DNA from: Blasia pusilla
Taxonomy: Eukaryota; Marchantiophyta; Marchantiopsida; Blasiales
DNA length: 64,000 nucleotides
Direction of reading: 5' to 3'
NCBI GenBank assembly: GCA_050084515.1
Contig: CM114272.1
Span: 47,058,001-47,122,000 of the forward strand
In this document: in pieces, positions 54,994 to 64,000 of the stretch
Layout: each line of letters begins with the position of its first letter
How positions within the stretch are numbered: position 1 is the first letter of the stretch
Notes under the pieces: model-generated
Seen by the model: the letters and a program-made list of their open reading frames with translations, nothing else
What the model was told of the DNA's origin: nothing
The model's database searches: none
Made by a program: the position numbers and the translations under genes

Positions 54994-55854
54994 TCACTTT
55001 CTCCACTTCACCATGCATTCAGTGTTGTGAAGTACATATTTGTGTGCAAGATTTAGAATGTTGCGCGGTAGCAAAATTGGTTGCCCACTTCCTTCTAACT
55101 CCTCTCCGACCACCCTTTCCTCCTCGGCACCATCCCAAAGTCTGCTTTGAATTGTGTTGAAATATTTTATGTACTCGGTAACAAAGCCCATGGCCTCATC
55201 AATCAAATAACCCTCAGCCATACAACCTTTTGGTCGCGCTTTAGAACGGACATATTTCTTCATGATCCCCATCCACCGACAAGATACTGGCCCACATGTA
55301 TCTAACTCCTCTATGACATGTATGAGGAGATGAGTCATAGCATCAAACAAGGAAGGAGGAAAATGGATTTCTAGCAAACACAATTCGATTATTGTGTCAT
55401 GGTATAGCTTTGAATATTTGTTGGGATCCCAAACCTTGACACAAATGCTCCTAAGCATCCCGCTCAATTGCATGATTGCTATTCGAACTTCATTCTTCAT
55501 AAGACCTCTCAGAGAGAAGGGCATGATTTGATGCATGAAAACATGGAAGTCATGCGACTTCATATTCCCCAATTTTTTCTTCATCACATGCTTCTTTAGT
55601 TCACTACAGTATCCTGTCAGAACCTTCAAAGCCTCCACCTTGTGGAGAAATGTAGAGATTTCTCGTGATGTTAACACAAAATCAGCTGTTGGGTTTACCA
55701 AGCTCCCACTCCTCAATGGATGTGGTTGCAACCACAAGTGAGGACGGATCCTACGCTTCTCCATATCACGCCCAACCTTGACGGTGTCCTTAATACCAAA
55801 AATTTTCTTCACAACATTTTCAGTAATGTTCTTCTCCATGTGCATGATATCCAA
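54994..55854 (-). pseudogene. TNP2 transposase C-terminal half, CACTA element 2
   Basis: 286 codons open: MDIMHMEKNITENVVKKIFG, RRIRPHLWLQPHPLRSG, MKSHDFHVFMHQIMPFSLRG, CLLEIHFPPSLFDAMTHLLIHVIEELDTCGPVSCRWMGIMKKYVRSKARPKGCMAEGY. It is better preserved than the same region of element 1. It belongs to a cut-and-paste transposase lacking its core (see 55980-56250), so it is not functional. Confidence 0.88.
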
Positions 55855-55979
55855 TGTATGTCGGATATGGAGATGCTAGGAAATAGTCAAGTAAACATAT
55901 AGGATAAGCCCCAAAAACCCCACATCGATATACTGGAAAATATTGAATATCCACATCATATTTACACATAAATGGATAC

Positions 55980-56660
55980 TTCCCAATAAGACAACTTGAA
56001 TAGCAATGCCCTCCTCTTCACACATGTCCTCTTGTATGGATCAAAGGGTCCATCCTCTCGGCCTCCACCAGCGTCATACATCATCTTCTCCTCTGCCCAT
56101 TGTAGGATTTCTTGGGCTGATACTCTCTTGGATGGTGGTCTACCCTCCCCACAACCATCAAAATTAATACTACACTTTTCACGCCTCCAGTCATGTCTAG
56201 ATGGTAGATATCAATGATGACCAAGGAATATTGGCTTTCCAATATTATAGGTTATTATACAATATGTTGTAGATCATGGAGGTTATTATATTGTAGAAAT
56301 ACCTCATTCAACATCTTGTTCACATCAACACCCTCATCAAGTACTTGTTGAAGTGGTGGTTCGTCTCTAATAGAGAGGTCACAATCAACCTCTCTATCCT
56401 CTTTCGCCCCCCTATGCATGGATAGCTTTTTCACGACTAAGGTGTATGTCCTTTGCATCTAGCGCTAGCCACTCCTCATCTGAAGAGTCGAATTCTTCCC
56501 CGCCTTTCCAAATTTTGCAAAGTGAGAATCTACGAAATCTTCGTAGATGTTCCTCAACTTTTTGCAATCCTATAGTTTTATGTCCCTTGCATATGTTGCA
56601 AGGGCATCTCACACTTTTTTTCCATCCCTCTCTGCCCAAGCATGCTCCCTACGCCATAGT
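55980..56660 (-). pseudogene. N-terminal and linker parts of the CACTA element 2 transposase, core deleted
   Basis: 56639-56412 has KKSVRCPCNICKGHKTIGLQKVEEHLRRF (Transposase-associated domain) and DSSDEEWLALD. 56458-56255 continues to VLDEGVDVNKMLNEVFLQYNNL. The next piece, 56230-55980, is the block RRVSAQEILQWAEEKMMYDAGG, EDGPFDPYKRTCVKRRALLF, which follows the core in element 1 (33560-33690). About 800 bp of core present in element 1 (HACP zinc part to GKLGCTIC) are missing at about 56240. Confidence 0.82.
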
Positions 56661-56669
56661 TTTTGATCC

Positions 56670-58880
56670 CTAGCAGGGTGGGTAAGGGGTTCTTTTAATC
56701 TGGTTTTTGTGTCTTCCATAGTCTCAACACTCTATAGTAGAATACACCACATATTCGACAAACAATCAATAAGTATTAGATACATGATTTTCTCAATAGA
56801 ATACAATGTCACATACATAATGCAACTTTTAGAGACATCTTGATTACATCAAAACATGGTAGACCATCCGCACCTTGAAAGTTCTCGAGATGCTTGTGCA
56901 TCTAAGAGGGTACTTTGTTTTAACCAAGATTCTTGGCCTTCCTTGGAAAAAAAATGAGGTATTAAAGAGAAACCATGCAATATATTGAACTTGCAAGATT
57001 TGAATGAAGATTTCAGATAGCTTAAAAAGCACTTGGACATATGTAGGGAAAATTTTAGTGGGAACAAGAGGAGAAGTTGTTTTTGGGTGCCATGACTAAA
57101 GTAGTGAGCAAATGTACATAGCACACTAATATGGAGGAAGCCATGAAAATATCTTACCTCTCTCTGTAGATTGCATATGTTTCCAGGAGCTTAACCCTTC
57201 AAAGCACATAAATCTACCGCAAAACATCAACCATAGGAATTAATCTCCTTTCAAGATTGGATGTTAGCTTCCTCACAAACAGTGTTGGTTGGTGTGAGAT
57301 CATAGCGGGTGCGGCTGGTTCTCTGACTTAAGAAGTGTGTTAGACAATGTGCAAACGGTGTTATATTCTTTTCCCCTTTTATCTTTGTTTAGGAGCCTTA
57401 ATTGTCCTATATTAGCTGCTCAAATATGGGTTTGATGGGATATTGGATCTAGTAGTATTCTTGTCAACAGATTTGTTAAGATGATCACCTATGTCTTTTC
57501 TTTTTTAACCACAAGTGTAGTCTCCGTATATCAATATTTTCTAGAAATTGCTTATACCAATCTTATCTGAACCTTGCTCTCATCCTCCCCTCCCTGCTAT
57601 GTGTGGAGCCCTCTAGACCACATGTGAAGATTATACAATCAGCTTCATCTCTACCACTAATCCTCTCTTATCTTTTCAGAATTACATCCTTAAAGGCAGG
57701 GCAAAGCAAGGAATTGCATTTCTTCCTTGCTGGTTTGTGTTACTCTCCTTTGGGCCGTATTCTCTATTCTTTCATGGATTGTTGTTGGACTGCACTTTGC
57801 CCTCTAGGTGACCCACAATGGATCCATATCTACAGATGATTTGAGGAGACTTCTGCCTTGTATGCCGTTTAGGTCATTTTGATCAAATCAAGTTAAGGTC
57901 CTCTTCATGTCAACTCTTCCCCATCCTTACACTTTGTCCATAACAAAGAAATAGAACCACGGGGTGCCTTTATCTCCATCAGATCAGGGGAAAAACTTTG
58001 TATGTGATTTTAAAATCACCTTTGAGAGGAAATGTAATGTACAAGAGTTATAAGAATTGATCTTTTTATGATGATTTATGGGTTTTGATCCCCAAGAGGA
58101 TCACTATTATCCGAAAAGAAAGTTAAAGTATGTCGTTTATGTGAGGTTGATAGTTATGTTGATACAAAACAGATTCAAACATTCATCTGCTTATTCTCCT
58201 TCTCACATGTACCAAGATTTTCCTTTCCTTAGTTCTCTCAAGTGGAATCAAATAAATGCTGAGGCAGATTTGCAGTCAACACCAAAGAACCTCATAGAGA
58301 TCTCATAAAAAAGATGGCTTCTCCTACTTTCAAAACTCAATCTGTCTTGGAAGGCTACTCTTTGTCAAACAAATTTCTCACATCTCGATGTTGATTATTC
58401 TATTGGTGAAAGTTGCTCTACCAATCCACTCCTCACTCTATAGACCCAATAAGAATTCTCAGACATATGCATCGCGCATCAGAATGAAGAAATGGGTTCT
58501 TTTCTATTCCATCAAGAACGAGAAAGCTTTAAAGTGTATACAAGCACAAGAGGGTATTACTCCCTTTCTCAGACCATTCCTACAGCATAAGGACATCGTA
58601 AGAGAATGATGTTGATAACTACGTTGATGATCCTTAAATATCCTTCCAAACGGCATCAGTACTAAAGATCTAAAGCGCTTCTTGCTAAGTAGGCAACTAT
58701 TGGGATCTTTTAACTACTTTGATCTATGGTTCTCCTTAGTTTCCCTATGATCCCTAGGAATTCGCTGGTCATAACTATTCTACCTTCCTATCTGATTCAA
58801 AAAGGCAGGCCTCTTCCTAGCCTAACTACTCTAATGGTGTGCCGCTTGGGATCGCGGACAGTCTTATCTTCGCTACAAAT
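56670..58880. other. No gene seen; LINE-related scraps
   Basis: 57120-57300 resembles the LINE segment at 29115-29150 (ATGGAGGAAGCCATGAAA) and ends near TCACAAACAGTGTTGG, like L3. 57150-57250 is repeated at 59748-59850. Open frames at 57603-57839 and 58078-58308 have no recognisable family. Confidence 0.45.
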
Positions 58881-59850
58881 TCGGGACATCTTCTTCTTTT
58901 TTCCAAGACAAAGCTCTTCCTCTTCTTCCCAAGATAAAGCTCTTCCTCTTCTTTCCAAGACGAAGCTCTTCCTCTTCTTTCCAAGACGAAGCTCTTTGTT
59001 CATGTGCAAAGTGCCTTAGTCTTCGTCTTCTCTCTAAGTACTTTGTACCTTGTCTTGCAGCTTTGTTGAAGAGCGAAGTACTTCATTAACAGGTTCTTTA
59101 TTTGTGCTTTGTTGTCTTTGCCGAGCTTCTCTCTTGGCCTTTAGACTTTGTTACCTCATTTCCCTTTCCTCCAAGGCAAGTCCTTGATTTTCCATCTCTT
59201 TGCCTTATCCTAGGAGCTTCATAGTCAATTCCAATACTCCTCCATTCTCCCATAACACATAAATAATATTGAATACTCCCTTTATATACAAGCTTTACTT
59301 CATATAGTCTTCAGTCTTCATTCTTGAAGACTTCTATACTCTTTTGATACAAAAATGGACATATCCTCAAAAGTTGCAAAATTGTAGGTATCATAGGAAA
59401 ATCGGCATTGCCTGATTTGGCAAGAGAATTTGCAGAGAAGAGCTTCGCATCAGAGTGGAAGAATATTTTTCATACAACGTTGGCTTTATTGATGTGCGTG
59501 CTAAACAGCGGATTTGTGCCTTCAATTCTTAGATGAAAGACGAGAGTGCATGGATTTTGGTTGTAGATATGGACGAGTAAAGTCTAGTCAAATTTACGTC
59601 CACATTTGAGAAGAGGAGCACATCAAATTTTGGAAAAGAAAATTAGTGGCTATCACCCTTTCCAGTAAAGGCAAACATCAAGATGTGGACTAGGCTGTTG
59701 AAGGGCTTCTGAGAGGATGGTGGAGCGTTGCAACCTAATAGCAGAGCAAGATATTACCTCTCTCTCTAGATTGCATATGTTTTCAAGAGCTTAACCCTTC
59801 AAAGCACATAAATCTACTGCAAAACATCAACCATAAGAATTCATCTCCTT
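57150..59850. repeat. Dispersed 100-bp direct repeat (57150-57250 and 59748-59850)
   Basis: Both copies contain TAGATTGCATATGTTT, GAGCTTAACCCTTCAAAGCA and GCAAAACATCAACCATA with about 95% identity by eye. Each lies next to LINE C-terminal sequence, so it probably marks two copies of one LINE-derived segment. Confidence 0.8.
58890..58996. repeat. 26-bp minisatellite, about four units
   Basis: CCAAGACGAAGCTCTTCCTC-type units start at 58903, 58929, 58955 and 58981 (period 26). The long minus-strand frame through it is a repeat artefact. Confidence 0.9.
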
Positions 59851-59879
59851 TGAACAAAGCCATGAAAATTGTTCAACAC

Positions 59880-60600
59880 ATTCAGTAGAATTCTTCTTGG
59901 ATTCAGTAGCCTTGATTCATTGCTCTTGACATCAAAGAGGAACGAGCTTAAAGTTGTGCACCTGAAGGCGTTTCAAGGTTGGATGTGAGCTTCCTCACAA
60001 AAAGTCAGAGTTGATGTGAGATCATAACTTGGAGTAGAGGCCTTGGAGGATAGACATGACATCACCAAGGGGATCTGTAACTTGGACCCAAAGAATACTT
60101 GTAAGGTAGGCCAAATCTTGGACGAAAAAATTCCAAGAGATTATGCAAGAAATGGAGTACCTAGCAGGACCTAGACTGTGGGAGCAACATGAGAAAGTAT
60201 TTGTGGATAACATAACCAAAGCAGTGGGCAAACAACAGAATAGCACGAAGGAATCCTTGAAAATGTCTGATATATCTCTTTTCAAGATATTTCTAAAAGT
60301 CAGAACTAAAGAACTATCTGCGGGGAATCCCTTGCTTGGAAAATTTGGTTGAAGTCCAAGTTCAGGACGGGTTCAATACCCTTGAACCATAAGAAAAGCA
60401 GGATGGAAACACAACTAAACTCTCCCACCTTGTGTGATGATTGGGATGAAACCTCTTGTCACTACTTGGTCTCTTGCAAAAAATTCATAATACACAGAGC
60501 AAGAACATATCATGATATTGCGAAGTTGGTCATACCATAATACATTATTCAACACATTCAATAGACTTAATTCATTGCCGAAAGCTATTCACTGGTATGT
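59880..60600 (+). pseudogene. LINE C-terminal fragment, copy L3, heavily decayed
   Basis: Plus-strand remnant matching L1 (28617-29690): LWEQHEKVFVDNITKAVGK, KESLKMSDISLFKIF and the sequence around TTGAACCATAAGAAAAGCAGGATG. Numerous stops and frame changes. An inner part of the L1 equivalent is deleted near 60150. Confidence 0.75.
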
Positions 60601-61020
60601 GTGAGCAATTGGTGGTATGAAGATGCATGAGGAAAGTTGACTATAATGATAGTTGGGGTCTCCTCCTTTGAGCAAATCAGCGAAGGAGATATGTAGGTTT
60701 TTAGGATTCTTGTGTTTCTCGGACAAAAATTGGGAGGGGAATGAGTCAATGAAGAGGAAGTGGTAACTCAAAACAATTGGGACACAACAAGAGATAAGGC
60801 CAACTGCTTGCGAGGAGGCATAGTTGGGAGAAGAAGGAGAAGAGAGGGGCGAATGGACTGCCATGTTTGGGTGTGGGAGTGGTTAATTAGGGTGGTGGGA
60901 GTGAGTAGGGAGCTAGATTTTATTATTGACATGATGGGTTGGAAGTGAAATATTGTTGGAGCAAAAGAGGGTTGATTACACGTTGTCGTAGGTTGAAGAA
61001 GTTTGCTCAAAACAGCAAAA
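60601..61020. other. No gene seen
   Basis: Short frames only. It ends at the CT microsatellite. Confidence 0.5.
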
Positions 61021-61021
61021 T

Positions 61022-61022
<1 letters not shown>

Positions 61023-61102
<80 letters not shown>
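61023..61102. repeat. CT dinucleotide microsatellite, 40 units
   Basis: Uninterrupted (CT)40 followed by GGTTT and two shorter CT tracts. Both strands give long artefactual open frames through it (serine/leucine or arginine/glutamate repeats). Confidence 0.98.
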
Positions 61103-61105
<3 letters not shown>

Positions 61106-61140
61106 TTCTCTCTCTCTCTCTGCTCTCTCTGGTTTGCTCC

Positions 61141-61690
61141 ATAACTTTCATTTTCATTTTTAATTTTTGACTAGTTTCTTTAGATTTCAAGCTATAAAAT
61201 CGAATTGGTCCTCATGGGTCATCCAAGTTTTGCACAAGTTTCTTCTACTGCCTTGGGCGACCCTTTCTACCAAAGGGAAAAACAAATTGAATAAGTTTTT
61301 GACACGATTTTGTAGCTCGACTTGTTTCCGTGTCTCTCTTCTTCTCAATTTTGTGAGATTTCAGTCGGTAAAATTGCATTTGGACTCATGGGTCAGGATA
61401 TTTTTGCACAATTCTGCATCTACATCCTTGGGCGACCTTGTCTGCCACAAGAAAGAATGGACTGACCAAGATTTTGAATCGCTCTCCATGTTCGACGTGT
61501 CTCTCTCTCTCCATAACTCTGACTTCTCTTAAAGCTAGTCCTCCTCACAACGTTTCTATCAAATTCCAACCCCGTATTCAGAGTGTCCCTACTTCATACC
61601 CTTCTCTCTACTCAGGGACCATAAGCTCCCAACAAAATTGGGCTCCACTTTCTTGGACGACCCTGCCTAATGGAACGGGCAAAAGCCAGG
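61141..61690. repeat. Degenerate tandem repeats, about 173-226 bp
   Basis: Landmarks CTCATGGGTCA...TTTTGCACAA at about 61211 and 61385, and CTTGGGCGACC at 61253, 61427 and (as CTTGGACGACC) 61653, indicate three decayed units. They are often preceded by CTCTCT tracts, so the adjacent microsatellite may have arisen inside a unit. Confidence 0.7.
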
Positions 61691-61699
61691 GATGTTGAG

Positions 61700-62880
61700 A
61701 CGATTCTCTTTCTCTGACCTCCCTTTCGTACCTCTCCACACGGGGATGTGTTTTCTTTGGAGAAAAGCACACCCTATCTAATTATTTTCCCCCATTCCCA
61801 CTGCATGAGCACATAGACTAGTACATAGCGTGAACATTGCACTCAAGACTACCACATAACAACCAGCATTAGAAACCTTGCTGGAGGAGGTCCAAGACAC
61901 GACCAGTGTCAAGGATCTTTCCCACAAGCAGACAAAGAGCAGGGTTAGTGGACGATTGGTGAGATCAAATGGGTCACCGATCACACCAAACTCTCGCTAC
62001 TATGTCAGGAAAAAGGCAGTGTGACAAGGAATGACTACACGTAACTGCTCCACATTCAACAGAGGTTATACCATATTTGGAAGTGGCATCCATCCATCGA
62101 TGGGGGCTGGTATTTTGGCAGGAGAGAGTAAGAGAGGAGAGGAAGAGAGGAAGAGAGGAAGAGTCTTTCTTTAAAAAAAAGGGCAGAATCCGCCTCCTCT
62201 CTTCAAAACATTTTGACATTATTGAAATTTTTGTTTGCTTTCCAATTCATAAAATATTTAGAAGAGAGTAGCAAGTGGACCACATTCGGGCCTAAAATAA
62301 CCTTCTTTTTCGTGGCTTGGAAAAAGAAGTAGACATCATAAGACCACTACAAACATCCTTCCATCACTCTCCATGTAAGCCCAATTTTCTTCACATTGTC
62401 TGTCAAAGCTAGCTCTACAGTAAGCCGGGCAAAGGGGTTTTATTGTTGGAGGACCATTGGCAGATAATTGGACTCTAACTATGATCTCAATAGACTCCTG
62501 TGCCCTTCAAGGTTTTGCTTCTCTGAAGATGTGGTTGACATTATGGATTGTTGACTCTTCTTGCAAAACGCATTAAATATCCCATCCGATCAATATTCAT
62601 CCATGAGGGGGTTTTCCACAATAGAACAAATCACTCATCATTGATGGTAGCCGAAGACTTTCGTGACATCATTGGATGATGTTGGCTTATGAGTGGGTGC
62701 ATAAAGTGTACCATGGATTGTTGTGCATTTGACAACTTGGTTTCACCATTCTCTTAGCCACGGAGAAATGTATGCATCAAGAAGAAAATATGATCAGATT
62801 GAGACGACAATTGAACCAAAAGGTTGATAGTTGTCAAGAGTAAAGAGAACTGATGCACCCATGTCCCTTCATTTAGACCT
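61700..62880. other. No gene seen
   Basis: Mixed-composition DNA with a short purine repeat (GAGGAAGAGAGGAAGAG at about 62136). No family motif on either strand. Confidence 0.5.
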
Positions 62881-62884
62881 TAAA

Positions 62885-63545
62885 TGTCGGAATCTGACAG
62901 GTTGCACCCCTTCCAACCCGTTGGAATCCGACAGGTTGCAACTCTTACAACCCGTCGGAATACGATGGGTTGCATCCCTTGCAAGCAAGCACACCACAAC
63001 AAAAGAATGATCTTGACAAGTGATTCCATTCCATCCTGCACCCCATGAGAATCCAACAGGTTGGAAATCCGACATGTAGTAGAAATCCAACACGTCTCTG
63101 AATTACCGTGTTAGAGAAGAATGGGGGAACGATGCAAAAGTGAAGTAGTCTACTAGACTACCTGAAAAGTTGGACTAACAGGAAAAGAGTGGAATCACTC
63201 AAGCAGCCAACTTGTCGGAATCCGACAGGTTTCCTGAAAGGTTTAAAATATTGTGACAAGTTGCAACCCGTCAGAATCTGACGGGTTGCAAAATAAACAG
63301 CCTCAAGTTGATAGACCAACACAATCGACAAGAACGAAAAACAATTCAGCAAAAGTTTACAAAAAGAGTGGGATCACTCAAGCAGCCAACCTTTCGGAAT
63401 CTGACATGTTGCCTAGAAGGGGTTAAAAATATTGTGGCAAGTTGCAAGCCGTCGGAATCCAACTAGTTGCAAAATAAACAGCCTCGAGTAGATAGACCAA
63501 CACAATCGACAAGAGCAAAAAACTATTCAGCAAAAGTTTACAAAA
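62885..63545. repeat. Cluster of CGGAATCCGACAGG-type palindromic motifs and a 179-bp tandem duplication
   Basis: Variants of CCGTCGGAATCCGACAGGTTGCAA occur about ten times. The pair 63187-63365 / 63366-63545 is a direct duplication that includes AATCACTCAAGCAGCCAAC and ACCAACACAATCGACAAGA. At 63261-63291 one motif is a perfect 31-bp palindrome (15-bp arms TTGCAACCCGTCAGA and TCTGACGGGTTGCAA around a single A). Confidence 0.85.
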
Positions 63546-63613
63546 ACCATTATGGTTCAAAAAATTCTTGTCCTTTATTACATCCGAGCGAAGCTTGGAA
63601 ATGTATATTTTAT

Positions 63614-63925
63614 CTAGTCTATGATTTCTTCAACCTCGTCATCTACAAATTTACTCCTAACTCTCCTAGGTTCCTGTACAAAAGGAATGTCTTGGGATAC
63701 AAGTGGCTCTTCTGGCCGATTGTAGACGGGTTCGTAAATATTGGGGAATTCGAGAGCCTTGGCCCCCCTAGGTACACCATAATGGTCCCTTGTAACATGA
63801 TTTGAGTCCCAACGCCTTCCTCGGCAGTAAATCTTGTATGCTCTGCAAGGTGACACCCATCGAGTATCAATACATGCTCCGTGCTTGGAAAGCACTAAAT
63901 CCCTACTCCGAAAGGATTTAATCAA
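63614..63925 (-). CDS. Hypothetical open frame near the window edge
   Basis: 103 codons on the minus strand (KHGACIDTRWVSPC, RGRRWDSNHVTRDHYGVPRGAKALEFPNIYEPVYNR) ending in an acidic tail (DDEVEEIID). No family is recognised. An upstream in-frame TGA follows another acidic stretch (ILEELSDDDE) at about 63950-64000, so it may be a later piece of a decayed gene or transposon continuing beyond the window. No ATG is evident. Confidence 0.35.
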   Translation of the reverse strand: MIKSFRSRDLVLSKHGACIDTRWVSPCRAYKIYCRGRRWDSNHVTRDHYGVPRGAKALEFPNIYEPVYNRPEEPLVSQDIPFVQEPRRVRSKFVDDEVEEIID

Positions 63926-64000
63926 GATAGATCCAGTAAATCTTTGAACTCACTCGTCATCGTCCGATAGCTCTTCCAGAATTACTCTCGGCTTTGCCCT

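Noticed and set aside
58797-59009. Lys/Glu-rich minus-strand frame
   Set aside because: Produced by a 26-bp minisatellite.
60768-61190. Minus-strand frame with a long Arg/Glu repeat (and a Ser/Leu frame on plus)
   Set aside because: Translation of the CT microsatellite; no codon-level evidence of a gene.
1-64000. tRNA, rRNA or organellar genes
   Set aside because: Looked for tRNA T-loop patterns and rRNA-like stretches by eye; only the initiator tRNA-complementary primer-binding site at 14324 was found.

Overview
The window is nuclear DNA of a green plant. Supporting evidence is a tandem pair of intronless UDP-glucuronate 4-epimerase genes, a plant-type CDK8 (CDKE) gene, Ty3/gypsy elements of a kind seen in streptophytes, CACTA (TNP2) transposons and LINEs. 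The dense, decayed transposon load and the type of Ty3/gypsy element suggest a seed-free plant (bryophyte, lycophyte, fern) or a streptophyte alga. This placement is inference; no single marker fixes the species.

Layout. 1-6.0 kb: two GAE genes (the first cut by the window edge) separated by 3.6 kb of non-coding DNA. 6.0-8.7 kb: no recognisable gene. 8.7-26.2 kb: a mosaic of minus-strand Ty3/gypsy family A (copies A1 and A2) and chromovirus-like family B (B1 on plus, B2 on minus), with a probable 1.6 kb solo LTR inside A1. 26.5-28.6 kb: an array of about 350-bp tandem repeats running into a LINE 3' fragment that ends in a perfect 13-bp hairpin (28.6-29.7 kb). 30.1-30.6 kb: a broken membrane-protein ORF. 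31.6-35.7 kb: CACTA element 1 with an inverted internal segment. 36.1-38.1 kb: LINE 5' (endonuclease) fragment. 40.4-41.7 kb: CDK8-like kinase with a 2-base frameshift. 42.7-50.9 kb: family A copy A3, the most complete. 50.9-51.6 kb: a third Ty3/gypsy fragment. 53.3-56.7 kb: CACTA element 2. 57-64 kb: LINE remnants and several kinds of short tandem repeat.

The main discovery candidate is family A. In A3, read on the minus strand, the order is gag (zinc knuckle), aspartic protease (DSGA), a C5 cytosine DNA methyltransferase domain with motifs in canonical order, reverse transcriptase/RNase H, integrase (HHCC, D-D-E), then a C4HC3 PHD finger in the place where chromoviruses carry a chromodomain. 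One element thus pairs a chromatin writer (DNMT) with a chromatin reader (PHD). Methyltransferase-bearing retrotransposons have been reported in charophyte algae and dinoflagellates, so the principle is known; the combination and its presence in this genome deserve checking. All copies here carry stop codons and are not expected to be autonomous. A2 and A3 share one in-frame TAG at the same codon of the methyltransferase domain.

Only the two GAE genes, and possibly the CDK8-like gene, look like host genes under selection. Almost everything else is mobile-element sequence in various stages of decay.
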